From assembly GCF_001887355.1 (NCBI RefSeq), contig NZ_MPIN01000015.1:223695-287694 (forward strand): a stretch of DNA of 64,000 nucleotides, written 5' to 3'. A model generated the notes under the pieces. It did not search any database and was not told the origin of the DNA. It was given only the letters and a program-made list of their open reading frames with translations. A program made the position numbers and the translations under genes. This DNA comes from Cystobacter ferrugineus (GTDB lineage: Bacteria > Myxococcota > Myxococcia > Myxococcales > Myxococcaceae). Shown here piece after piece: positions 1-9,111 of the stretch. The stretch's first letter is position 1. The number at the start of each line of letters is the position of its first letter.

Positions 1-2
1 CG

Positions 3-107
3 CTGGTGAAGACAGGCAAGGCGGAGCTGCCCGGTGCCGCGGCCACGCCCACGAAGGAGTCGTCCGCCATCGCGGGTGGGGGCGGCGCGGCGGTCGGCTC
101 GAACTGA
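3..107 (+). CDS. C-terminal tail of an unidentified protein (cut by window start)
   Basis: An open frame enters from the left edge and stops at TGA 105-107. The 34 visible residues are low-complexity and rich in Gly, Ala and Ser, ending in GGGGAAVGSN. No domain can be recognised from so short a tail. It is convergent with the DUF4184 gene that follows, 10 bp away. Codon use (G/C at third positions) supports real coding. Function unknown. Confidence 0.5.
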   Translation: MVKTGKAELPGAAATPTKESSAIAGGGGAAVGSN

Positions 108-117
108 GCGCGAGCCC

Positions 118-900
118 TCACCGGGGCGCGGAGACCCCCGCCGCTCCACGCCCCACGTACCACCGCACGAGCGCGCACCCGAGCATGAACCCCACGAGCG
201 CGCCCGTGACGGTGGGCCAGAACGCCCACCAGACCTGAGCCTCCAGCGCCCCCATGGACTCGTGGCGCGACAGCCGCCACGCGAGTCCCACGCAGGCTCC
301 GGCGAGCGTGGGCAGCAGCAGCCGGAGGAAGGCCGCCCACGAGCCTCCCGGCACGGGCTCCAGGTGCCGGTAGCGCCTCGCCATGTACCCGAGCACCCCG
401 AGCGAGCCGGCCACGGACGAGAGGTGCTGGAAGACGCGGGCGAGCGACAGCTCCCGGCTCCCCACGGGGACGCGGATGCCCGGGTAGAGCACGTTCGCGG
501 GCCACATGTCGCGATGGGTGAAACCATCCCAGAGCAGATGCGTGGCGGCGCCCACCAACAGAGCCCCGAGCACCGCGGCCCACGCGAGCACGGTGCGCGG
601 AGGGGGCTCGGGCCGCACGAAGCGGCCCCACTGCACGCCCGCCGCCTCGGGCAGGGCCCACCTCAACGCGGGCAGGACGAACACCTCCAGCCACACCAGC
701 ACCCCGAGCCCCACGGGGAGGCAATACTGGAAGAGGCCCGGAACGGTGTGCGCCACCCGGCCCCAATCGGGAGGCACGTAGATATAGGAGAAGTCCGGGG
801 AGCACGCGCCGACGACGAGCGCGGTGCGCACCCAGCCGCTGGGAACGAACCGGAAGAACGGCAGGACCGCGGCGGCGTGAGCGGGAAGGGTGACGGGCAT
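118..900 (-). CDS. DUF4184 family integral membrane protein
   Basis: A 260-residue protein starting MPVTLPAHAA. The N-terminus is typical of DUF4184: MPxT, an Ala/His-rich AHAAAVLPF stretch, then a GACSPDFSY motif. Several hydrophobic segments follow, around residues 70-90, 115-135, 165-185, 195-215 and 230-250, together with a conserved-looking HLLWDGFTH stretch near residue 122. I start at 900 rather than further upstream because this places the family N-terminus first and leaves a 1-bp gap after the stop of the NACHT gene, consistent with translational coupling. The family's biochemical role is unknown. Its place directly behind the membrane NTPase may be functional or incidental. Confidence 0.8.
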   Translation of the reverse strand: MPVTLPAHAAAVLPFFRFVPSGWVRTALVVGACSPDFSYIYVPPDWGRVAHTVPGLFQYCLPVGLGVLVWLEVFVLPALRWALPEAAGVQWGRFVRPEPPPRTVLAWAAVLGALLVGAATHLLWDGFTHRDMWPANVLYPGIRVPVGSRELSLARVFQHLSSVAGSLGVLGYMARRYRHLEPVPGGSWAAFLRLLLPTLAGACVGLAWRLSRHESMGALEAQVWWAFWPTVTGALVGFMLGCALVRWYVGRGAAGVSAPR

Positions 901-901
901 G

Positions 902-3900
902 TCAGGCGGCGTCCGTGCGGGACGGGGCGGCCTCCGCCTCGTCGGGTTTCCAGGGCCACACGCGAGGAGCGATGCGCGCGTAGAGCAGGAACAGGGCCTC
1001 GCCCTCCCCATGTTCCGCGCAGACCCGGGTGGCCTCGCGCAGCAGCGCGCCCGGCCCCAGCGACCGCCCGGACCTGCGCAGCATCTCCCTCAGCTCCCCG
1101 GGCACCGCCGCGAGGATGCCCTCCTTGGTGAGCCGCTCGTCATTCGCCTCGGCGCACAGCTCCAGGTGCCGCGCCAGCTCGGCCCTCAACCGCGCGTCGT
1201 ACCCGAAGACGTACGCGCACATCTGGAACAGCTCCGAGCCCGCCTCCGTCATCAGGTCCGACTGCTCGCGCGCGAAGCCCGGCTCGCCCGCGGCGCGCCA
1301 CAGGCAGTCCCATCGGGCCTGGGACGCGAACCGCGCGAACAGCGCCCGGGCCGTGAGGTAGCTCTGCATCGAGTCATGGAAGAAGCGCACGTGCGTGGGC
1401 ACCGGGCCCGGCCGCGCGTCCGCGGGCACCAGCAGCCCCGCGTCCAGGAGCCCTCGCAGCTTGTGCTCGTCCGGACTGTCCCGGAAGACGATGAGCCGGC
1501 TGCGGTGCTCCCAATAGCTGTCCAGGCACAGCGCCTCCGCGAACGCGAGCATCTCCGAGGTGGCCGCGTCGTCCGGGTCGCGCTTGAGCAGCCCCGCGAA
1601 CACGGAGCGATAGAGGTTGATGACGCTGTCCACGCCCCCTCCGCCGAAGCGCAATGCCAGACGCACCAGCAGCGGCACGTAGGTGCCATCCGCCCCGCGC
1701 CCCCGGCAGATGCGTTGCAGGGCGCCGGAGAGCACCTGGGGCTGTCCCTTCTCATCCGGGTACGCGGCCTGGAAACGCGCGAGCCCCGCCTCGTCCAACC
1801 GCTTGGGCTCCACCGCCATCCAGCGCAGCGAGTGGGACATCGCCAGGCGATACGCCTCGTTGGGCCGGGCCGACAGGAGCAGCGGCGCATGCAGCCCCAT
1901 CTCCCGCTCCAGGTAGCGGCGCAGCGCCTCGGGCTCCACCCGCGACTCGGTGAGGCCGTCCAGCACGAGGAAGAAGTCCCCCGACTCGAGCAGCGCGTCG
2001 CGCAGTTCCTCCGGCAGTCCCAGGTCCTGCAGCGCCTCCTTCGCCCCGCTCTCCAGATCCTCCGCCGCGGGGTCGATGAAGACGGGCAGGGGCGAGGAGG
2101 GCCGCTGCTCGAAGCGCTCCAACGACAGCCGCACGAGCTGGCGCAAGAGGGCGCTCTTGCCCCGGCCTCCCGCGCATTGGATGAGCAGGTGCGCGCGCTC
2201 GTGCGTGAGCAGCAGGCACAGCTCCGCGGCGGTGCGCTCGGAGGGAGACGGCGGCACGCCGGGCCCGCTGTACTCGACGACGTGCGCGGAGAGGTCCACG
2301 AACACCTCGCCATTGGCCTGGGCCGAGGCCACGTCCACCCGGCGGCGCACCTGCCGCACGTGGGTGGCGAAGAAGCGGCGGCGGAAGGCGGGCGAGCGCA
2401 ACAGCGGCGCGGCGGCCCAGGAGAACGGGTGGGTGAAGACGAGCTTGCGGAACACGGCGGGAGACAGCAGGCCCAGGCACGCGCACAACACGACCTCGGC
2501 GCTCACCACGCCCACCACCGTGGGCAGGTGGATGCGCAGTCCGCTCAACAGGCCCAGCACCTCACCGCCTCCCGCGCCCACGAGCGACACGCTGTAGCCG
2601 AGCAGGGGCAACCACCGGCGGGGCGCTGCCGAGGGACGCAAGAGCAGCAGGGGCAACAGCAGGAGCAGTGTCAACCCGACGCACGCGAGCGCGGTGCGCA
2701 CCCAAACCTGATCGAGCAGGGGCACGCCGAAGGGCACATGGCGGAAGGCGGCGGTGAGCCGCGAGCCGTTCTCCACCTCGGGCGAGGACACCTGGAGATC
2801 ATAGAGGTGCTCGGTGCTCCCCGGCGGCTCCGTCCATTGGAAGAGCAACCCCTCGGGCTCGAGGAACCGCCGCAGGCCCTGCCCCACCAGATGGCCATTC
2901 TCGTCCCGCACCTCGATCCGCAGGCCACTCTCGAGGCCCTTCGCCCGAGTGAGCCCCGGCCAGTCCACCTCCAGGGACGAGAGCGCCGCCCCCGCCTCGG
3001 GCGTCCCGGTCATCTGGATCGCGCCCCGCGCGCCGCGCTCCAGGAGAGCACCTCCCTCGAAGCCCACCTCCACGCGCCGCACCTCGGAGGCGGGAGCCTG
3101 GACGTAGCTGCGCGGAGTGCCGGCGATCCAGAAGCGCTCCGTGCCCGAGATGGGCCGCACGTCTCCCAACCCCACGCCCTCGAGCATCAGGGTGAGGGAG
3201 AGCCCCTCCGGTCCGAGCCGCAGCCGGTGCAGGCGCGTCTCCTCGTCCGACACGAACCACACGCCGTGCGCGTCCCACGCGCGCGCGACCGGAGTGCGCA
3301 GGCCCGTCGTGGCCGAGTCCGTCACGGCGAGCTGCGAGCCCTTCACGGACAGCAATCGGACGAAACCATCACGCGACACGATCCACGCGCGCTCCGCCGA
3401 CACCGGCAGCAGCGCGTCCACGTCGGGGAACACCTCGCTGCGCGCCAGTTCATCCCCCGAGTCGCCCAGGCGGTAGACGCGGTGCTCATCGCGCGCCCAC
3501 GCGGCCCCGTCCGGCGAATGCGCGATCAAGGGAGTGCCCTCCACCTGCACGCCGGAGCCCACCTGCCCCTCGGGCGTCACCAGCTTCAGGGACAGCCCCG
3601 CGGGCGAGGTCGCCGAGGTCCCCGGGGACTTCGCGGCCTTGGGCTCGGAGACCACCAACCAGAGCGAGTCACCTCCCTGATGGACGAAGGGCCGCTGGAC
3701 CGTGTCGGGGAGGGGCGTTGGGGGCTCCACCTTCTTGTCGGCCGCTCCCTCCCGGCCCGTCTGCAACAACCGGGGCGCCGTCTGTCCGGACGGCCCCAAT
3801 ACCCAGACACGCTGGGCCCGCGAGGTGGGAATCAGCTCCCTCACGTTGCGCGTGCTCAACGGACGGGGGTTGAACTTGGACTTCGCCTGGAGATCCACCT

Positions 3901-4555
3901 GGTGGAGGTTCTGGTCGAGCACGAGCCAGCCCTGCCGCCCGTCTCCCACCGGCACCAGCGTCGCCCGGCCCACGGCGGCGGAGGCCTGTCCCGGGATGGA
4001 CAGGGCAATCCCCTCCACGTCCCCCGCCGGGTCGATGATCCAAAGGGTCTTCGCGGTGAACAGGGACACGGCCCACAGCCGCTCATGGCCCTCGGAGGGC
4101 GCGAGCACCAGCTCCTGCGAGGGAAGCGCGTCGATGCGCCGGAGGGAGCCGCGATGATCCACGCTGTACACGGCGTTGGCCCGCCCGGCTTCCGGCGACA
4201 CCACCTCCACGTGCACCCAGGCGCGCTCGGGGTCCGCCGAGGGGATGACATCCACCACCCGCGCGCTCTCGTCCCCGAGCTTCACCGACAGCTCGCCGCC
4301 GTCCGCGTCCACCAGCCCCAGCCCGGCCCGCTGAGGAGTCCAGGCCCAGACATGGTTGCCATGTCCGCACGGCGCCAGCCGGCTGGCCCGGGAGAAGGGC
4401 CGTACCCAGTACCCTTCGACCGAGGCCTCCACGGGCGCGGGAGCCTGCTCGCCTCGGGCACAGCCCACGAGGCCCAGGAACACGACGCTCGCGAGCCACG
4501 GCGCCCGATGAAACAGGCTCCGCCAGGAGGATCCAGCGTGAGGGGAAGTCTTCAT
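902..4555 (-). CDS. Lipoprotein-anchored periplasmic sensor fused to cytoplasmic NACHT-type NTPase
   Basis: A 1217-residue protein. Residues 1-32 form a lipoprotein signal with lipobox LVGC (Cys32). About 590 exported residues follow with repeated W-[IL]-[VI] beta-strand motifs (beta-propeller-like), then an Ig-like region resembling the Y_Y_Y domain of hybrid sensors. Three membrane segments lie near 618-645 and 650-710. The rest is a P-loop NTPase: Walker A CAGGRGKS near 795, Walker B FFLVLDG near 862, then an Arg-containing SARPNE sensor stretch and an all-helical tail, as in NACHT/STAND proteins. The first Walker A position is Cys where Gly or Ala is usual. The start at 4555 is chosen because MKTSPH begins the signal peptide. 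The architecture is that of a one-protein transmembrane receptor with a STAND-like output. Ligand and effector are unknown. The DUF4184 gene follows 1 bp downstream. Confidence 0.8.
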   Translation of the reverse strand: MKTSPHAGSSWRSLFHRAPWLASVVFLGLVGCARGEQAPAPVEASVEGYWVRPFSRASRLAPCGHGNHVWAWTPQRAGLGLVDADGGELSVKLGDESARVVDVIPSADPERAWVHVEVVSPEAGRANAVYSVDHRGSLRRIDALPSQELVLAPSEGHERLWAVSLFTAKTLWIIDPAGDVEGIALSIPGQASAAVGRATLVPVGDGRQGWLVLDQNLHQVDLQAKSKFNPRPLSTRNVRELIPTSRAQRVWVLGPSGQTAPRLLQTGREGAADKKVEPPTPLPDTVQRPFVHQGGDSLWLVVSEPKAAKSPGTSATSPAGLSLKLVTPEGQVGSGVQVEGTPLIAHSPDGAAWARDEHRVYRLGDSGDELARSEVFPDVDALLPVSAERAWIVSRDGFVRLLSVKGSQLAVTDSATTGLRTPVARAWDAHGVWFVSDEETRLHRLRLGPEGLSLTLMLEGVGLGDVRPISGTERFWIAGTPRSYVQAPASEVRRVEVGFEGGALLERGARGAIQMTGTPEAGAALSSLEVDWPGLTRAKGLESGLRIEVRDENGHLVGQGLRRFLEPEGLLFQWTEPPGSTEHLYDLQVSSPEVENGSRLTAAFRHVPFGVPLLDQVWVRTALACVGLTLLLLLPLLLLRPSAAPRRWLPLLGYSVSLVGAGGGEVLGLLSGLRIHLPTVVGVVSAEVVLCACLGLLSPAVFRKLVFTHPFSWAAAPLLRSPAFRRRFFATHVRQVRRRVDVASAQANGEVFVDLSAHVVEYSGPGVPPSPSERTAAELCLLLTHERAHLLIQCAGGRGKSALLRQLVRLSLERFEQRPSSPLPVFIDPAAEDLESGAKEALQDLGLPEELRDALLESGDFFLVLDGLTESRVEPEALRRYLEREMGLHAPLLLSARPNEAYRLAMSHSLRWMAVEPKRLDEAGLARFQAAYPDEKGQPQVLSGALQRICRGRGADGTYVPLLVRLALRFGGGGVDSVINLYRSVFAGLLKRDPDDAATSEMLAFAEALCLDSYWEHRSRLIVFRDSPDEHKLRGLLDAGLLVPADARPGPVPTHVRFFHDSMQSYLTARALFARFASQARWDCLWRAAGEPGFAREQSDLMTEAGSELFQMCAYVFGYDARLRAELARHLELCAEANDERLTKEGILAAVPGELREMLRRSGRSLGPGALLREATRVCAEHGEGEALFLLYARIAPRVWPWKPDEAEAAPSRTDAA

Positions 4556-4782
4556 GGGGGCGGCCATCCATGACACCGGAGAATCCAGGCGCCGATGCCC
4601 AGCCTCCCGCGACACACCACATTGTGCCACAGCGAGGAGCCACGACGGGCTCGCCTCCCAGGGTCTCCACCAGCCAACACTTCGAGGCCCCGCGGTCGGA
4701 GAAGAAAGAAGGGGTAGGTGGTGCACTCCCCGGCAGGGCGACCCATCTTCCGCGCACGGAGATGACCAGGAGACCCGTGTCT

Positions 4783-5823
4783 ATGCGGCTTGTCGCTTCC
4801 TTGTTGTGTCTTGGACTGCTGTCCGCCCCGGGTATCGCGCGGGCACAATCCTCGCAGTCCCCGGAGGCCTCGCCTCCCCTGCTCGCCCAGACGGAGCCCG
4901 TCCCAGCGGAACCGCCTCCTCCCGAGTACGTCCCCCCGCCCCCGCCCAGCCAGGGCCCGGCGGAGGCGCCAGCCGAGCGGGCGGCGCGCTACAGCCGGTT
5001 CTCCAGCGGTGAAGGTGGCCTGCTGCTCATCTTCACCGAGCTGCTCAGCGGCGTGGTGACGGGTGGCATCTACGGCCATGCGGTCGGGACTCAGAACGGA
5101 GCGTACGTGGGCGGAGTCGTCACTGGGTTGACACTCGGCACCGCGGCGGCCGTGTACCAGTACTACGTGCCGGTGGAGCGCAACGAGTCGATGCTCGCCG
5201 CGGGAGGCGCGGCGCTCGGATTCCTGGCGGGCTTCGGGTACGGCACCACGCAGGGGCTCAGCGGCACCAGCCGTGCGGTCACCGCGCTGCTCACCACCCA
5301 GTTGGGCATCATCGGCGTGCTCGCGGCCACCGCGCCCTATGGGGACGTGAGCGATGGGGACACGGCGCTCGTGGGGATGAGCGCGCTCTACGCCTTCGTG
5401 CTCACCGGGCTGGTGCAATCCACGATCGTGCTCGCGGACGACCGGGACGTCGATCTCACCCCGGCGCTGGTGGCGCCCTTGATTGGCATGGGCGTGGGTG
5501 GCCTGCTGGCGGTGCCCTTCGAGCTGTCGCCCAGCCGCGTCTTCAAGCTCACGGCGCTGCCGCTGGGCGTGGGCGCGGTGCTGCTGGTGGTGGGCACGGC
5601 GCTGGCGGATGGCCCCGCCGTGCCACTGTCCGCGATGGGAGGCGTGGCGGCCACCTTCGTCATCACGCTGCTGGCCACGGCCGAACCGCCCACGGAGTAC
5701 CCGCCCTCGCGCACCGCGCCGCGGCTGCGCTCCACGCGCTTCCAGGCCATGCCGGTGCCGGTGCTCATGCGCAACCGCAACGACTCGATGACGGCGGGCC
5801 CCGGCATGCTGCTGCGCTTCTAG
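4783..5823 (+). CDS. Exported Gly-rich multi-spanning membrane protein, function unknown
   Basis: A 346-residue protein. Its start at ATG 4783 follows AGGAG (4768-4772) by 10 bases and gives a clean Sec signal peptide (MRLVASLLCL...ARA). A Pro-rich linker (residues 40-65) precedes about eight short hydrophobic Gly/Ala-rich segments arranged in pairs, suggesting a membrane-embedded helical protein. It is divergent from the NACHT receptor gene; the 227-bp space between the starts probably holds both promoters. I do not recognise the family. The third-position GC bias makes it a confident gene. No enzymatic motif is visible. Confidence 0.75.
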   Translation: MRLVASLLCLGLLSAPGIARAQSSQSPEASPPLLAQTEPVPAEPPPPEYVPPPPPSQGPAEAPAERAARYSRFSSGEGGLLLIFTELLSGVVTGGIYGHAVGTQNGAYVGGVVTGLTLGTAAAVYQYYVPVERNESMLAAGGAALGFLAGFGYGTTQGLSGTSRAVTALLTTQLGIIGVLAATAPYGDVSDGDTALVGMSALYAFVLTGLVQSTIVLADDRDVDLTPALVAPLIGMGVGGLLAVPFELSPSRVFKLTALPLGVGAVLLVVGTALADGPAVPLSAMGGVAATFVITLLATAEPPTEYPPSRTAPRLRSTRFQAMPVPVLMRNRNDSMTAGPGMLLRF

Positions 5824-5929
5824 GCGCGCGAGCACGTCGTGGCGGAGGGCGGGCACGCCTTCCCCCCTGTCTCCAGGTAATGGTGCTCGCCTATCCTCCC
5901 AGGTCGTTTCCACTTGGGGGGAGGCAGCA

Positions 5930-7360
5930 TTGGAGAAACGGCACCGCCGTACCGACACGAGAGAGGGCCAGAAGAGACGAGCACGTCCACGGTGGGCGGC
6001 GACAGGAGTCCTCTGGCTGATTGTCCTGGTCCTCCATGCGGCGTGCGCTACGGGTATTCCTCGGGGCAGCCTGCCATCCCATTTGCATGAGGGCGCCCAG
6101 CCTCCCACGGCTGAAACGGAGGCCGAGGAGGAGGACGAGGCCGCGGACGAGCGGGTTCGCCTCTCCCTACCCACCCGATTCGGGGCCGTGCGGGTGAGCG
6201 ACTTCGAGCTCAATGAAGCCCTCACCACCCTGGTGCTGAACATGCCGCTACGGGTGGCCGGCTCCCACTTCCCGCTCTACCTCCACCAGAAGCTGGCACT
6301 GGCCCCGGTTCCGCTCACGGGCGAGGCGTGGCGCACGCCCCTGGCGCGCTCCTACGGGGGATTCTGTGAGCGGCAGGGGACGCCGGGCGACTGCCTCGGG
6401 TTGTTCAAGGACGGGCCGGGCCTGGACGGCGAGGACAAGCGCGACCTCGCCCTGGCGCTCTCGGTGAATGCCGCGCTGGAGTCCCGGGACGCACAGCTGC
6501 GCGCCATGTTCTCCACGACGCAGCTCTGGACGACGCTGAGCCTCACCCTCATTGGATACATGACCTTGGTCGCGGCGCCCGAGCCCGTTTCCAAAGGCGT
6601 CGCCGCCGCACTGGCCCTGCTCATGTGGGGCTATCTCGGGTGGGAACTCTTCGAGCTGGTAGAGGCCTGGTTCCAGCTCTGGGAGGAGGCGGCGGAGGCC
6701 GCCACGTTCGCGGAGCTGCGCGAGGCGGGGGAGCGCTTCGGCAAGGTCATCGGGCCCAACAGCGTGCGGATTCTCCTCTTGCTGGGCACTGCGGCGGTGG
6801 GGGAGACGGCGGCGCTCGTGTCCAAGGCCCCGCAGCTACCGGGCTTCGCCAAAGCCGCCGGTGCACTCAAATCCCAGGCCGGCATCCGAGACGTGCTCAC
6901 GGCCGTGCAGGAAGCGGACAAGGTGAAGGTCGCCGTGGCCGAGGGCACCTTCAGTGTCGTCCTGCCCGCCAACGTCGTGAGCATGGCCGCGAGGGGCGCT
7001 CCCGCTCGCGCGGACCCGCCGAAGAAGAAGCCAGAGGTGCACCACATCGCTACTGTCGAGAACAGCAAGTCCACTGCGCGAGGCGGTCCATGGACGCCGC
7101 TATTCAAGAAAATCTTCAACAGGGCGGGCCTGTCGATGGAGGATCCGGCCAATACAATCCCGCTCCTTGGGCACAAGGGGCCTCATCCCGAGGAGTACCA
7201 TCAACTCGTTCATAAGAAGCTGAAAGCCGCGACTGAAAACTGCTCCAACCAGCAGGAGTGCGCGCTTGCATTGAGGCAAGCACTTCGGCAGCTGGCCGAG
7301 GAGATCATCAGGGAGGGAAGCAGGCTCAACAAGCTGCTAACCAGAGGGGCATCACCCTAG
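5930..7360 (+). CDS. AHH-domain lipoprotein nuclease toxin (Sit-like kin-discrimination effector)
   Basis: A 476-residue protein starting at TTG 5930 behind a strong GGGGGGAGG (5915-5923). The N-terminus is basic, then hydrophobic, ending in lipobox LHAAC (Cys39). The middle has a hydrophobic pair near 196-245 that could help membrane passage. The C-terminal ~110 residues are an AHH nuclease module: HH at 371-372, GGPWTP near 387, and GHKGPHPEEYH at 414-424, with paired Cys near 438-443. AHH is one of the HNH-like nuclease families found at the ends of bacterial polymorphic toxins. Lipoprotein toxins of this layout (SitA families) move between myxobacterial cells by outer-membrane exchange. 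The immunity gene begins 9 bp downstream. It is homologous to the toxin at 61534. Delivery by outer-membrane exchange is inferred. Confidence 0.85.
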   Translation: MEKRHRRTDTREGQKRRARPRWAATGVLWLIVLVLHAACATGIPRGSLPSHLHEGAQPPTAETEAEEEDEAADERVRLSLPTRFGAVRVSDFELNEALTTLVLNMPLRVAGSHFPLYLHQKLALAPVPLTGEAWRTPLARSYGGFCERQGTPGDCLGLFKDGPGLDGEDKRDLALALSVNAALESRDAQLRAMFSTTQLWTTLSLTLIGYMTLVAAPEPVSKGVAAALALLMWGYLGWELFELVEAWFQLWEEAAEAATFAELREAGERFGKVIGPNSVRILLLLGTAAVGETAALVSKAPQLPGFAKAAGALKSQAGIRDVLTAVQEADKVKVAVAEGTFSVVLPANVVSMAARGAPARADPPKKKPEVHHIATVENSKSTARGGPWTPLFKKIFNRAGLSMEDPANTIPLLGHKGPHPEEYHQLVHKKLKAATENCSNQQECALALRQALRQLAEEIIREGSRLNKLLTRGASP

Positions 7361-7368
7361 GAGTCCTC

Positions 7369-8616
7369 ATGACGGGACTGTACTTCGATCTGTTCGACGA
7401 CGTTTACATCCCGGGTCGCTGGCACCTGGATGACCCCATGGATCAACGGGGGCAGGAGATTCGTACCTGGCAACTCGTACGGGGTGAGCCCGCTCACGTC
7501 GATGGGCGGCTCCGGATTCCCATCTATGTCCCGGGCAGGCCGCTCGACTTCTCCTTGTTGGCGGGTGCAACCATCCCCGTGGTTCATGCCAGAGTGGCGG
7601 CCGTGTTCGCCGAGTTGGCGCCCGGTGATGTGCAGCTGATTCCGGTGGAAGTGGACGGACAGAGCGAACCGTACGTCCTGCTCAACATCACGCGTGTCGT
7701 GAAGTGCATCGACGACGAGGCCTCCGACGAGGTGCGCCACTGGGAGCCGGGGGATGGCAGGCCCGACAAGACAGGCCAGTACAGGTCCGTGATTGGCATG
7801 CGCATCGATCCCTCGAAAGTGGGCGATGCCCGCGTGTTCCGTACCTGGGGGTGGAGCCCGGCCATCATCATCTCCGAGGAGGTCAAGCAGGCCCTGGAGC
7901 GCATGGGGGCAACGGGGGCGAAGTTCAAGGAGGTCACCGGCCCCAGCACCCTCAGCGCGGAGGAACGCGCGCGGGACCAGAAAAGCCGCGAGTTGTTCGA
8001 GCAGGCGGACACCGCTCGTGAAACTGCCTGGTGCACCCTGGGTTCGCTGGACAAGGAGGTCTTCATGCCCATCGCCATGAGCGGCTCGTGGCCGGGCCAC
8101 CGCCAACTCTGGCGCGTCATCCGTCGCGAGGCGGAGCGCACCCTGCTCGTGACGCACGGATTGTCGGACCCGTTCATCGAGCGCCTGGAGCCCTCGGTGG
8201 GCTTCGGTCTGGAGCTCGCCCTGGAGGTGGACGCGGGCGTGAAGGACATCTCGAAGGGGTGGCCCCTGCTGCTGTTGAACCGTGTGGCGGATGAAGTCGC
8301 CGAGCACGAGCACGTGCGCGAGCGCGTGAAGGCGGGCCTCTTCTCCATGGAGGTGTCTGGAAAGGGCCTGCCCAGGTCCCTCGTCACCGAGGAGGGCCGA
8401 GTGGCCGTGCTGCTGGGCGTGGCGTCACGCTCGCTGCCGAGTCACTTCTCCACTCCTCATGGGGAGGTGAAGCTCGTCACCGTCAAGGCGCTGCTGCCCT
8501 CGGAGCTGGCGTACCTGCTGGAGCACGGCGCGGACGGCCAGGCCGAGCTGGCACGACGCTTCGCGGAGAGTGGAGAGGAGCACCTGTCCCGTCTCAGAAG
8601 GAAGCCCGTGGTGTAG
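7369..8616 (+). CDS. Bipartite immunity protein: Imm11 domain fused to SUFU-like domain
   Basis: A 415-residue protein with ATG 7369 immediately behind TAGGAG. The RBS overlaps the toxin stop codon (7358-7360), so the pair is coupled. Residues 1-195 match the Imm11 family and align with the lone immunity protein at 62820, sharing YDxxDDVYIPGRWHL at the start and CIDDEASDEV-HW near 108. Residues about 225-400 resemble the suppressor-of-fused (SUFU) immunity fold, with LLVTHGLSDPF and a GFGLELALEVD strand. No signal peptide is present, so it acts in the cytoplasm, presumably by binding the AHH nuclease. The second domain may neutralise a different toxin or hold a degenerate one. Confidence 0.8.
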   Translation: MTGLYFDLFDDVYIPGRWHLDDPMDQRGQEIRTWQLVRGEPAHVDGRLRIPIYVPGRPLDFSLLAGATIPVVHARVAAVFAELAPGDVQLIPVEVDGQSEPYVLLNITRVVKCIDDEASDEVRHWEPGDGRPDKTGQYRSVIGMRIDPSKVGDARVFRTWGWSPAIIISEEVKQALERMGATGAKFKEVTGPSTLSAEERARDQKSRELFEQADTARETAWCTLGSLDKEVFMPIAMSGSWPGHRQLWRVIRREAERTLLVTHGLSDPFIERLEPSVGFGLELALEVDAGVKDISKGWPLLLLNRVADEVAEHEHVRERVKAGLFSMEVSGKGLPRSLVTEEGRVAVLLGVASRSLPSHFSTPHGEVKLVTVKALLPSELAYLLEHGADGQAELARRFAESGEEHLSRLRRKPVV

Positions 8617-8652
8617 CGGTAGTTCCGAGCCAGGGCAGGCTCACCCGCCCGC

Positions 8653-9111
8653 TCACCCCTCCGTGTTGCGCAGGAAGTCGGCCACCTCGGCGAAGCGCTG
8701 ATCGAGGAAGCGCCGCACCCCGCCCTTCACGCCACGGGCATCCAGGGCCCGCTGCATGCTGCGCACCCAGGCGTCGCGGTGGGCGAGGTTCACCGGCAGG
8801 TGGCCATGGCGCATGCGCAGGCGCGGGTGGCCATGCTTCTCCATGTAGTGCTGGGGACCGCCGAGCCAGCCGATGAGGAAGAGGCCGAAGCGCTCCCGGG
8901 TCCCCGGCCCCACCCGGCCGTTCGAATCCAGCTCATGCAGCCGGGCAAGCTCTGGCTCGTTCGCGTCCATGGCGTCGTAGAAGGCCTCGGCGAGGGCGCG
9001 CACGCCGGCTTCTCCTCCCAGGCGATGGAAGGGCATGTCCTCCATGTGGGGAATCCAGTCATCGTCGGCGTCGGGCAGCTTCAGCCCGACGGGCTTCATC
9101 TCGGTGGACAT
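8653..9111 (-). CDS. Group II-type truncated haemoglobin
   Basis: A 152-residue protein with truncated-globin features in order: PFHRLGGEAGVRALAEAFYD at the N-terminus, FLIGWLGGPQHYMEKHGHPRLRMRH in the middle carrying the proximal His region, then RDAWVRSMQRAL and a terminal FLRN segment. The family binds haem reversibly and handles O2, NO or peroxide in the cytoplasm. A TTG start 12 bases upstream is possible; I prefer ATG 9111. The gene is convergent with the immunity gene and divergent from the gene at 9300. Length is slightly above the usual 120-140 because of an N-terminal extension. Confidence 0.9.
   Translation of the reverse strand: MSTEMKPVGLKLPDADDDWIPHMEDMPFHRLGGEAGVRALAEAFYDAMDANEPELARLHELDSNGRVGPGTRERFGLFLIGWLGGPQHYMEKHGHPRLRMRHGHLPVNLAHRDAWVRSMQRALDARGVKGGVRRFLDQRFAEVADFLRNTEG

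Noticed and set aside
890..4573. 1227-codon plus-strand open frame
   Set aside because: It is antisense to the NACHT receptor, rich in Arg, His, Gln and Pro with no domain, as expected from the complement of GC-rich coding DNA.
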